Under the pieces are notes generated by a model. It was not told the origin of the DNA and did not search any database. It saw nothing but the letters and a program-made list of their open reading frames with translations. Below are positions 1 to 5,510 of a stretch of 5,756 bases of DNA, in pieces. Numbering within the stretch: position 1 is the stretch's first letter; every line of letters begins with the position of its first letter. The stretch is from CAYVBE01 sp964448935. Lineage in GTDB: Bacteria; Planctomycetota; Brocadiia; SM23-32. The position numbers were made by a program, and so were the translations under genes. The DNA lies in the NCBI GenBank assembly GCA_964448935.1, contig CAYVBE010000238.1, positions 1 to 5,756 on the forward strand. Reading direction: 5' to 3'.

Positions 1-849
1 GCAGTGCAGCGTCGGCGGGTCCCGGTGCAGCTCGCGGGCGATGGTCTGCTCGCGCTTGTCGGCAAGGTCCTGCGGCGGGAAGCCCGCATCGTGTGCCGCC
101 CTTCCGACCGGCTCGGGTAGAGGGCGGTACTCGTCATAGATGACGGTCTCGTCATCCACGCTCTCGAAGGTATTAACATCCAGCGTGTGACCGCGGCCGG
201 CCAGTGTCAGGCCGTTGGTGGTGCGGCCCCGGCGGCCGGTGAAGGTGCAGTTCTCGATGACGTAGTTCTCGCAGGACCGGTTGTTCGCCCAGAGGCCCAC
301 CTGGACGTCCCTGAAGGCACAATCCCGCAGTGTGAGTTTCGGGCAGGGGATGCCGCCCCGCTCGCCGGCCAGGATGGCCACCTCGGTGTTGGTGAAGGTA
401 ATGCCCTGGATGACGACCGGGCCGCTGCCTGTCAGGTCCATCAGGATGTTATTGTCGGCGCCGTCCAGCACGACCTCCCCGTCGCCCGCCGCCCGGATCG
501 TGAGGGCTGCGGGCAGGTCGCCGCCGGCCCAGCGCAGATGCCGCGAGACGGCCGCGGGGAAGTAGGTGCCAAAGTAGAGCAGGCCGTGTTTGTCCCGGTA
601 GGAATACCGGTCTGCTTTCAGCGTGCCGGCGTGGATGACGATGGTCGAGCCCGGTTCGATCTGGTCGGGCGTGCGCCATGAGCTGTCACTGCCCCGGAGC
701 GCGCCCTCGAGCGTCGAGAATGCCTTCTCACCCGTCTTCTGGCCTTCGAAGCCGGGCGGATAGACGTGGCGGACCTCGGCGGTGGCCACCGCAACGCCCA
801 TCGTCAGGGTGAAAAGCAGAACATACCTCAGCGATGCCCGGCCGATCAT
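1..849 (-). CDS. Secreted right-handed parallel beta-helix repeat protein (3' end beyond window)
   Basis: The minus strand is open from an ATG at 849-847 to base 1 without a stop (283 codons), so the C-terminus is missing. The N-terminus has a signal peptide: basic R4 and R8, a hydrophobic core at about 9-23, and likely cleavage after VATA (residue 24). The segment 45-75 (AFSTLEGAL, GSTIVIHAG) and then AAGDGEVVLDGADNN (121-135), VVIQGITFTNTEVAILAG and LTLRDCAF..NYVIENCTF give the short beta-strand and Asn/Gly turn rhythm of parallel beta-helix proteins, the fold of pectate lyases and alginate epimerases. I recognise the family but no catalytic residues, so enzyme or binding activity is open. 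From about residue 225 the repeat rhythm stops and a charged tail follows (DDETVIYDEYRPLPEP). An AGGAG site at 856-860 lies 6 nt before the ATG, inside the last codons of the upstream gene, and the start overlaps that gene's stop as ATGA, which suggests translational coupling. Confidence 0.85.
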   Translation of the reverse strand, partial: MIGRASLRYVLLFTLTMGVAVATAEVRHVYPPGFEGQKTGEKAFSTLEGALRGSDSSWRTPDQIEPGSTIVIHAGTLKADRYSYRDKHGLLYFGTYFPAAVSRHLRWAGGDLPAALTIRAAGDGEVVLDGADNNILMDLTGSGPVVIQGITFTNTEVAILAGERGGIPCPKLTLRDCAFRDVQVGLWANNRSCENYVIENCTFTGRRGRTTNGLTLAGRGHTLDVNTFESVDDETVIYDEYRPLPEPVGRAAHDAGFPPQDLADKREQTIARELHRDPPTLHC

Positions 850-1883
850 AGCTGACTCCTGAACAAACCCACGCCCATGCTGGTGGCGAATAGGATGTCG
901 GCCTGCGGGTCCCAGGCGAAGTTGGGCATCAGGCCCGCGAAGTTCGCATCGCGCACGACCTTCGGCAGGTCGGCTCGCGGCACAATCAGGCCCCAGTTCC
1001 GGCCGCCGTCGGCGCTCTCGTGAACGCCTTCCTCACTGACCGCAACCATGTGCTCCTGCGTCTTGCCGAAGAAGGGACCAAAGAGGATGTCGTTCGGTGT
1101 ATCCTTCATCAGCTCCCACGTCTTGCCCCCGTCGAGCGAGACGGCCAGTCCCTCGACCGTGGGCCAGAAGAGCGTCTCGCCGAACCGCTGCGGCGCCACC
1201 TTCTGGTGCAGCTCGCACTCGAGGACCAGTTCCCACGATGCACCGTCGTCGGCGCTGCGGTAGATGCCGGGCCTATCGCCGGGCATGTGGGCCTTCTTGC
1301 CCTCGAAGGCGCCCACCAGCAGCGCGCCGTCCGCGCCGAAGCCGATGCCGAAGTATCCGCCGAAGCCCTCCAGGCGACGCCACGTCTCGCCGGCGTCCTC
1401 GCTGAACCAGTAGTTCCCCGAGTGGTGCTCCTTGGCGAAGAAGCAGGTCGGTTTCTCCTGCGACCAGTCCACGGCGCCGAGCGTCCAGCCGTCGTGCTTC
1501 TTCACCTGCGGGGGCTTGGGTTTCGCAAAGGTGTCCCACTTCCGGCCGCCGTCGAGCGTGATCCAGCCCACGGGCGAGTCAATCGGGAAGACGGCCAGCC
1601 GTTCGCCCCTCCAATCGGCATCCATGGCGATGGAGTTGTAGTGCCGCCCGCGCTTCTGCTTCTCGACCGGTTCGGTCCACGTATCGCCGTGGTCGCGGCT
1701 GATGTGGACGGTTTTCCCGTTGCTGATGAACAGATCCCCCGTGGTGCGCAGCGCCCGGATGGCGTTAAAGCCGCGCCGGTCGAGCGCCGTCCATCCGCTG
1801 TCATCCATTTCGCCGGCCGTGGCGAGACCGGCGAAGGCGACACAGATCAAACCAGCAACACAGCACAACATAGTGAATCTCAA
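846..1883 (-). CDS. Secreted BNR/Asp-box beta-propeller protein (sialidase-like fold)
   Basis: This is a 345-residue exported protein. Residues 1-23 form a signal peptide (R2, hydrophobic core, cleavage after LATA). Six Asp-box motifs (S-x-D-x-G-x-T-W type) begin near residues 62 (SRDHGDTW), 109 (TLDGGRKW), 161 (SEDAGETW), 210 (SADDGASW), 249 (SLDGGKTW) and 290 (SADGGRNW). The spacing of about 40-50 residues fits one box per blade of a six- or seven-bladed propeller. Asp-boxes are structural and occur in sialidases, GH74 xyloglucanases, sortilins and photosystem assembly factors. I see no F/Y-R-I-P motif of true sialidases, so I call only the fold; a carbohydrate-binding or hydrolase role is inference. 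The start is TTG at 1883: AGGAGG sits 5 nt upstream, whereas the ATG at codon 5 would have 17 nt spacing and would lose the only positive charge ahead of the hydrophobic core. It lies 33 bp after the enolase-superfamily gene and overlaps the beta-helix gene by 4 nt. Confidence 0.9.
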   Translation of the reverse strand: MRFTMLCCVAGLICVAFAGLATAGEMDDSGWTALDRRGFNAIRALRTTGDLFISNGKTVHISRDHGDTWTEPVEKQKRGRHYNSIAMDADWRGERLAVFPIDSPVGWITLDGGRKWDTFAKPKPPQVKKHDGWTLGAVDWSQEKPTCFFAKEHHSGNYWFSEDAGETWRRLEGFGGYFGIGFGADGALLVGAFEGKKAHMPGDRPGIYRSADDGASWELVLECELHQKVAPQRFGETLFWPTVEGLAVSLDGGKTWELMKDTPNDILFGPFFGKTQEHMVAVSEEGVHESADGGRNWGLIVPRADLPKVVRDANFAGLMPNFAWDPQADILFATSMGVGLFRSQL

Positions 1884-1888
1884 GAGCT

Positions 1889-1894
1889 CCTCCT
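1889..1894 (-). promoter_or_regulatory. Shine-Dalgarno AGGAGG that decides a TTG start
   Basis: On the minus strand a full AGGAGG at 1894-1889 lies 5 nt before TTG at 1883-1881. The next in-frame ATG (1871-1869) would be 17 nt away, too far for efficient initiation. The site therefore favours the TTG as start of the beta-propeller gene. Confidence 0.75.
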
Positions 1895-1905
1895 CTCGAT
1901 GTCTC

Positions 1906-1920
1906 GTGACGGCGCGTCAC
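1906..1920 (-). other. Small intercistronic stem-loop over a stop codon
   Basis: GTGACG (1906-1911) and CGTCAC (1915-1920) form a 6-bp perfect stem with a GCG loop. The hairpin covers the TGA of the enolase-superfamily gene (1919-1917) and stands just ahead of the AGGAGG of the next gene. It has no U-run, so it is not a classical terminator. It could influence mRNA stability or coupling, or be chance in GC-rich DNA. Confidence 0.3.
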
Positions 1921-2987
1921 CCGACGCAGTGGGATTCGATGTATTCCCAGTCCGGTTCCATTCCCATGCCGGGCGTATCGGGCACCAGCGCGCAGCCGTC
2001 CTCGAACTCGACCGTGGGTGAGGTGGCGTAGTGCTCGAACCAGGGAATGGTCTCCTCTTCGGTGGCGCCGATCAGCTGCAGGTGGCTGTAGTGGCCGGTG
2101 TGCAGGTCCAGCGGCATGCCCTCCCGGCGGCACGCCTCGATGACCGCCCGGCTCGAACTGACGCCGCCGTACCAGAAATCAATCCGGTTGATGTCGCAGG
2201 CGCCCGCCTCCAGCCACCTGATCCGGGAGGCGTGGTCGCCCTCGTTCGTCTCGGGCACGCAGAGCGGGATGTCGAGTTCCTCGCGGAGCCGCACATACTG
2301 CGGGATGTAGTCGTCCGTGTCCCACAGCGGCGACTCGTACCACTCGTATCCCAGTTCACCGAGCACCCGGCCGACGCGTACGGCCTCTTCGTAGTCGTAG
2401 GTGTGATAGTTGTCCCACATCAGACCGAAGTCCGGGTCGTCGCCGATCGCCTCCCGCACGGCGCGCGCGATGGCGGTGTCGGTCTCCACGTCCCCGCCGG
2501 CCTTGCCGGGGCTCCACTCATCGTTGTGAGTGGGGTGGACCTTGTAGCCGTGGAAGCCCCGATCGCGGACCTCCGCCGCCTCCGCCGCGTAAGCCGGCGG
2601 CCGGCCGCCGCCCACGTTGAAACGGCTGCTCACGTAGGCCCGCACCCGGTCGCGCCGGGTGCCCAGCAGGGCGTGGACCGGCTTCCCCTCGGCACGCCCG
2701 CGGAGGTCCCACAGGGCGATGTCCACCAGGTGGGGGACGGGCCCGCGGATGCCGCTCTCCCAGAGCAGGTCTCGGCAGGATTCCGCCGGCCAGGGCTCAC
2801 AGCCGCGCAGCAGGGACGCGGCGCGGCGCCTGTCCTCCTCCAAGCCCGCCGCGCCCCAGGTCCACTGCGCCCAGCCCCGGGCGCCGTCATCGGTTGCCAC
2901 GCGCACGGCGCGCCAGAGCTTCGGCTCGCCGTCGGCGTTTTCCTGGCCAGAGTCGTAATCAATCCACTCCACCTGTGCGATGCTCAT
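1917..2987 (-). CDS. Mandelate racemase / muconate lactonizing-type enolase-superfamily enzyme
   Basis: This 356-residue protein has the two-part build of the superfamily: an N-terminal capping domain (about 1-115, with LVDIALWDLRGRAEGKPVHALLG at its end) and a C-terminal (beta/alpha)7-beta barrel. Visible barrel landmarks are K149-x-H151 (HGYKVHP) at the catalytic Lys-x-Lys/His site, metal-ligand candidates D192 (MWDNYHTY), E218 (EWYESPL) and E246 (CVPETNEG), D270 before a GG (RIDFWYGGVS), and H296 (LDLHTGHY) at the His-Asp dyad position of the mandelate racemase subgroup. Members abstract a proton next to a carboxylate, mostly on acid sugars, with Mg2+ in the cytoplasm. The exact substrate cannot be read. 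I start at 2987 and not at the upstream ATG at 3053, because the N-terminus MSIAQVEW fits the family and a GGGAG site at 2992-2996 lies 4 nt upstream; the extra 22 residues look like leader. The gene is downstream of the aldo/keto reductase and 33 bp before the propeller gene. Confidence 0.93.
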   Translation of the reverse strand: MSIAQVEWIDYDSGQENADGEPKLWRAVRVATDDGARGWAQWTWGAAGLEEDRRRAASLLRGCEPWPAESCRDLLWESGIRGPVPHLVDIALWDLRGRAEGKPVHALLGTRRDRVRAYVSSRFNVGGGRPPAYAAEAAEVRDRGFHGYKVHPTHNDEWSPGKAGGDVETDTAIARAVREAIGDDPDFGLMWDNYHTYDYEEAVRVGRVLGELGYEWYESPLWDTDDYIPQYVRLREELDIPLCVPETNEGDHASRIRWLEAGACDINRIDFWYGGVSSSRAVIEACRREGMPLDLHTGHYSHLQLIGATEEETIPWFEHYATSPTVEFEDGCALVPDTPGMGMEPDWEYIESHCVG

Positions 2988-3168
2988 GGCGCTCCCGTTT
3001 CCGGTCGGTCTTGTTGCCGCCCCGCCCCATGAAGCCGTAGAGATGGTAGGCACAGTCGGGCCCTATGAGCCGGCGGGCCGTCGGGTGCGGCAGCGACAGC
3101 CGGCCGGTCATGATGAGCCTGCGGTAGCGATACCGCTTGCGGAGCGCTTCGGCTTTGCGCGTCTTCAT
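2959..3168 (-). CDS. Possible small basic hypothetical protein (69 aa)
   Basis: I do not recognise this protein. It is 69 residues long, strongly basic (MKTRKAEALRKRYRYRR at the N-terminus, KTDRKRERHEH near the C-terminus), with a middle segment GPDCAYHLYGFMGRGG and no signal peptide or membrane span. In favour: it fills the only sizeable gap in the operon, starts 6 nt after the reductase stop, runs the same way, and by hand count only about 7 of the first 56 codons after the start end in A or T, as expected for a gene in this GC-rich genome. It overlaps the start of the enolase-superfamily gene by 29 nt, so that gene's ribosome site lies within it. Against: no Shine-Dalgarno precedes the ATG, which sits in the loop of a small inverted repeat (3160-3174), and I know no homologue. 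It may be a nucleic-acid-binding peptide, a coupling leader or a spurious ORF. Confidence 0.4.
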   Translation of the reverse strand: MKTRKAEALRKRYRYRRLIMTGRLSLPHPTARRLIGPDCAYHLYGFMGRGGNKTDRKRERHEHRTGGVD

Positions 3169-3174
3169 GAGACG

Positions 3175-4137
3175 TTACGGCTTGTTGTCCAGTATCTGCT
3201 CGATACGCTCCATCACGTCGTCGGTCAGCAGGTCAACCGCGTCCACGGCCTTGACGTTCTCCTCGACCTGCCGGACCTTGGTGGCGCCGGTCAGGGCGGT
3301 GCTGACGTTGGGATTCTTCAGAAGCCAGGCCAGGGCCAGATTAGCCATCGTGATGCCGAGACCCTCGGCCAATTCGGTCAGCTTCCGCGTCTTCTGCACT
3401 TTCTCGTCGGTCAGTTGCTTCTTCAGCCAGTCGGCGTCGGCCTTGCCGATGCGGCTGTCGTCCGGGATGCCCTCGTTGTATTTGCCGGTCAGGATGCCGC
3501 CGGCAAGCGGGGAGTAGACGGTTGAGCCCATGCCGTACTTCTCGAACAGCGGCACCAGGTCCCGGTCCACGCGCTCCCGGCCGAGCATGTTGTAGCCGGT
3601 CTGCTCCATGAGGGGGCCGATCATGTTGTGCTCGCGCGCGATGGCGTGCATCTCCATCAGGTCGGCGGGGTCGAACTCGCTGGTGCCCCAGTAGAATATC
3701 TTGCCCCGCTGGATAAGCTCGTTCATGGTGAAGACGGTCTCCTCCAGCGGCGTCTTCGGGTCGGGCCGGTGGCAGAAGAACAGGTCCAGGTACTCCAGGC
3801 CCATGCGCTCCAGGGCCTGGTCGCACGCTTCCACCAGGTGCTTGCGGTTCTGCCCGTGGCGGGTGGCGCCGCGGGCGGCGTTGCTGCTGACCTTGCCGGA
3901 GATGACGAGGGTGTCGCGGGGCCAGTCCACCTTGCGGAGGACGCGCCCCATGGCCTCCTCGGCCGCGCCGTCCCCGTATGCCTCCGCTCCGTCGAAGTAA
4001 TTCACGCCCGCCTCGTAGGCGGCCCTCATGCACGCCTCGGTGGTCTCGTCGTCCACGGACTGACCGAAGGTCATCCACGACCCGAGCGAGATGGCGCTGA
4101 CTTCCAGTCCAGAGTTGCCCAGACGGCGATAAAGCAT
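3175..4137 (-). CDS. Aldo/keto reductase, AKR6 (potassium-channel beta subunit-like) type
   Basis: This 320-residue, full-length aldo/keto reductase is a cytoplasmic NADPH-dependent carbonyl oxidoreductase with a TIM barrel. It starts MLYRRLGNSGLEVSAISLG, and the catalytic tetrad is present: D49 and Y54 (YFDGAEAYG), K82 (VISGKV) and H123 (FFCHRPDPKTP). Cofactor-site segments are visible at 150-153 (WGTS), 208-220 (YSPLAGGILTGKY) and 284-295 (GATKVRQVEENV). The RPDP-TP-EETV stretch, the Y-MLGRERV segment and the C-terminal ILDNKP closely match the Kv-beta (KCNAB) and bacterial YghZ-like branch as I remember it, except that Kv-beta has Asn where this protein keeps His. The start at 4137 has AGGAG at 4145-4149 with 7-nt spacing; the frame stays open far upstream only as antisense of the regulator gene. 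It is first in the operon and is probably controlled by the divergent AraC-type gene. Substrate unknown; sugar or sugar-derived carbonyls are plausible given the neighbours. Confidence 0.95.
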   Translation of the reverse strand: MLYRRLGNSGLEVSAISLGSWMTFGQSVDDETTEACMRAAYEAGVNYFDGAEAYGDGAAEEAMGRVLRKVDWPRDTLVISGKVSSNAARGATRHGQNRKHLVEACDQALERMGLEYLDLFFCHRPDPKTPLEETVFTMNELIQRGKIFYWGTSEFDPADLMEMHAIAREHNMIGPLMEQTGYNMLGRERVDRDLVPLFEKYGMGSTVYSPLAGGILTGKYNEGIPDDSRIGKADADWLKKQLTDEKVQKTRKLTELAEGLGITMANLALAWLLKNPNVSTALTGATKVRQVEENVKAVDAVDLLTDDVMERIEQILDNKP

Positions 4138-4317
4138 CTTCCTGCTCCTCTCAGCGATCAGGTTGAAAATCGCGGGCGAACGCCCGCGGCTGCCCCCGTT
4201 CCACACGCAGCCTCTTTTATTATGGTAAGGTGCCGGCGCGTACTCTACAATGTCCGTGATTGCGGAGCTTTTGTCGCATATTGCGGTTTTGGCCACTTCA
4301 GCGAGCACCAAACAACC
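4138..4317. promoter_or_regulatory. Divergent intergenic control region
   Basis: These 180 bp separate the start of the minus-strand operon from the plus-strand AraC gene, so both promoters should lie here. The part at 4211-4228 (TTTTATTATGG) is the clearest AT-rich island. Weak -10-like hexamers are TACAAT at 4246-4251 on the plus strand and CATAAT on the minus strand within the island; neither has a good -35 partner at 17 bp, so I assign no exact promoter. The region also holds the 18-bp palindrome listed separately. AraC proteins commonly bind such regions to control both directions. Confidence 0.5.
4171..4188. promoter_or_regulatory. 18-bp perfect palindrome, candidate operator or leader hairpin
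   Basis: CGCGGGCG (4171-4178), AA, CGCCCGCG (4181-4188) is a perfect inverted repeat, 34 bp upstream of the reductase start codon and between two divergent genes. As DNA it could be an operator; as RNA in the operon leader it would fold as a 7-bp GC stem with a 4-nt loop. AraC-family sites are more often direct than inverted repeats, so the regulator next door need not be its ligand. Confidence 0.4.
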
Positions 4318-5085
4318 ATGTCCGATACGGCGCAGGCCACCGGCGTGCGTTTCGATAGCTGCCTCAGGTTCCAGATGGAGCCGGGGTGGACTTCTCGCCC
4401 CCACCATCACGGTGGTTGCCACGAGCTGGTACTCCCCCTCAAAGGGAAACTGCGGACCTCCGTAGGCGACCGAAAGATAAGCGCAGAGCCGGGACAGGTC
4501 ATGCTCTATCCCGGGGACTTGCTCCACGCGCCACGCACGCACGGGCCGGAGCCACTGGTGATGATCGTGCTGCGCTGGGCCGGCGGGGAGCACCTGGCCG
4601 ACCTGGAGGAGCCGGATGTCCGGCTGGACCGGCAGGGGCGCATCCGCCGCCAGATGGAGTGGATATTGGACATCCACCCGAGCCGGCACGGCGCCGACCG
4701 GCGCACCTGCGAGGCCCTGACCCATACCGTGGTCCACGAACTGGGGCGACTGCAGAATCCCGCCCACAGCGATCTGGCGGAGAGAATCCGGCGGTTCATC
4801 CGGGAACACCTGCGGGAAGACATATCGCTGGACGATCTGGCGCGCGAGGCCCGGCTGAGCAAGTATCACTTCGCGCGCAAGTTCAAGCGGATCACCGGCC
4901 AGACGCCGATGAGCCTGGTGAACCAGATGCGCATCGAAGCGGCGCGCAGCCTGATACAGCAGACCGACCTGACCCTCGATGCGGTCGCCGCACAGGTGGG
5001 GCTGGCGGACGCAAGCCACCTGTCGCACGCCTTCCGCCGGCTGACCGGCCGGACGCCCGGCTCCCTGCGGCGCGAGGGTGCGTAA
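4318..5085 (+). CDS. AraC-family transcriptional regulator with N-terminal cupin sensor
   Basis: This 255-residue protein has the classic two-part AraC build. Residues about 15-90 form a cupin: SRPHHHGGCHELVLPLKGKLR carries H29, H30, H31, H35 and E36, and PGQVMLYPGDLLHAPR follows with H70, together the usual cupin motif 1 and 2 pattern, possibly metal-binding. Residues about 152-253 are the DNA-binding domain with two helix-turn-helix units: ISLDDLAREARLSKYHFARKFKRITG (169-194) and LTLDAVAAQVGLADASHLSHAFRRLTG (218-244), followed by the conserved RTPGSLRR end. It is expected to bind a small effector in the cupin and switch the adjacent promoters. It reads away from the reductase operon across a 180-bp gap, the usual arrangement of a local regulator. 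The ATG at 4318 has only a weak ribosome site; an in-frame ATG at 4222 would add 32 Cys-rich residues that do not look like this family, so I reject it. Confidence 0.93.
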   Translation: MSDTAQATGVRFDSCLRFQMEPGWTSRPHHHGGCHELVLPLKGKLRTSVGDRKISAEPGQVMLYPGDLLHAPRTHGPEPLVMIVLRWAGGEHLADLEEPDVRLDRQGRIRRQMEWILDIHPSRHGADRRTCEALTHTVVHELGRLQNPAHSDLAERIRRFIREHLREDISLDDLAREARLSKYHFARKFKRITGQTPMSLVNQMRIEAARSLIQQTDLTLDAVAAQVGLADASHLSHAFRRLTGRTPGSLRREGA

Positions 5086-5186
5086 CCCAACTTCCGCAGT
5101 TTGAGGCGTGAATTGCAGCCGGACGACCGCTCGGGCCGATTCAGCGGGAAAACCATACCCAGGGTAGATCGCCTTCGGCGTTCAAC

Positions 5187-5204
5187 GGCCCGGTCCACCG
5201 GGCC
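5187..5204. terminator. GC hairpin downstream of the AraC gene
   Basis: GGCCCGGT (5187-5194), CC, ACCGGGCC (5197-5204) is a perfect 8-bp inverted repeat about 100 bp after the regulator stop codon. It lacks a following T-run, so it is not a canonical intrinsic terminator, but with the hairpin at 5213 it could end or protect the transcript. Confidence 0.35.
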
Positions 5205-5212
5205 TGGGCTGC

Positions 5213-5231
5213 CCCGCCCCTGTGGGGCGGG
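5213..5231. terminator. Second strong GC hairpin downstream of the AraC gene
   Basis: CCCGCCCC (5213-5220) pairs with GGGGCGGG (5224-5231) around a TGT loop, 8 bp of pure G-C pairing. It begins 8 bp after the previous palindrome. There is no T-run on either strand; a role in ending or protecting the regulator transcript is inference. Confidence 0.35.
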
Positions 5232-5284
5232 CTGCATACACCCTTCGGGCGAAACGCCAGCCCGCGAGGCGGCAGTCTCGCTGT

Positions 5285-5393
5285 CCGTTTTCCCCGCCGG
5301 GAAAAACCCCTTTTCCGCGCCGGGCAGACACGCGTTTGCCCGCCGGGGACGTACCCGTTTCCCGCGCCGGGCAAACATGCGTTTGCCCGCCGG
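5285..5393. repeat. Tandem array of four hairpin-forming units (about 23.5-bp period, 47-bp double unit)
   Basis: The segments 5307-5346 and 5354-5393 are direct repeats 47 bp apart: 40 positions with 4 differences, including an identical GCGTTTGCCCGCCGG at 5332 and 5379. Each half of the 47-bp unit is itself an inverted repeat. Four stem-loops follow one another: GGAAAA/TTTTCC (5300-5316); CGGGCAGAC/GTTTGCCCG (5321-5342, one G-T pair); CGGGGAC/GTTTCCCG (5344-5364, one G-T pair and one bulged T); and CGGGCAAAC/GTTTGCCCG (5368-5389, 9 perfect pairs, loop ATGC). A lone right arm starts the array at 5286 and a decayed left arm follows at 5391. Function unknown. Confidence 0.8.
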
Positions 5394-5419
5394 ATATGCA
5401 CGTTCCAAGCCCGGTGGTG

Positions 5420-5433
5420 GCCCGAGTTCGGGC
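5420..5433. repeat. Short perfect inverted repeat
   Basis: GCCCGA (5420-5425), GT, TCGGGC (5428-5433). It lies just downstream of the hairpin array and may be a decayed member or a separate palindrome; nothing else is known of it. Confidence 0.35.
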
Positions 5434-5510
5434 GCAGGCGTTCAGCGTGGTCAACCGAAAAGATTCGCAACGTACCCCTCTCGTGTCTGACCACGGTGCA
5501 TTCCAAGCAC

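Noticed and set aside
187..681. Plus-strand frame of 164 residues
   Set aside because: It is antisense to the beta-helix gene, which has a signal peptide, ribosome site and family motifs.
1020..3032. Two long plus-strand frames (1020-2021 and 2031-3032)
   Set aside because: They mirror the propeller and enolase-superfamily genes, a common effect of high third-position G/C content, and their translations lack domains.
2988..3053. Earlier start of the enolase-superfamily gene at 3053
   Set aside because: The added 22 residues (MPTISTASWGG...) are low-complexity leader-like sequence; the ATG at 2987 has GGGAG upstream and gives the family N-terminus.
3628..4317. Upstream extension of the AraC frame to give a 485-residue protein
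   Set aside because: Most of the extension is antisense to the reductase gene and shows no family features; the AraC domains are complete from 4318.
4138..5028. Upstream extension of the reductase frame to give a 617-residue protein
   Set aside because: The extra 296 residues are antisense to the AraC gene, and the reductase family begins at MLYRRLG with its own AGGAG site.
5285..5393. CRISPR array
   Set aside because: The units abut with no unique spacers of constant length, the repeats are themselves palindromic throughout, and no cas gene is present.
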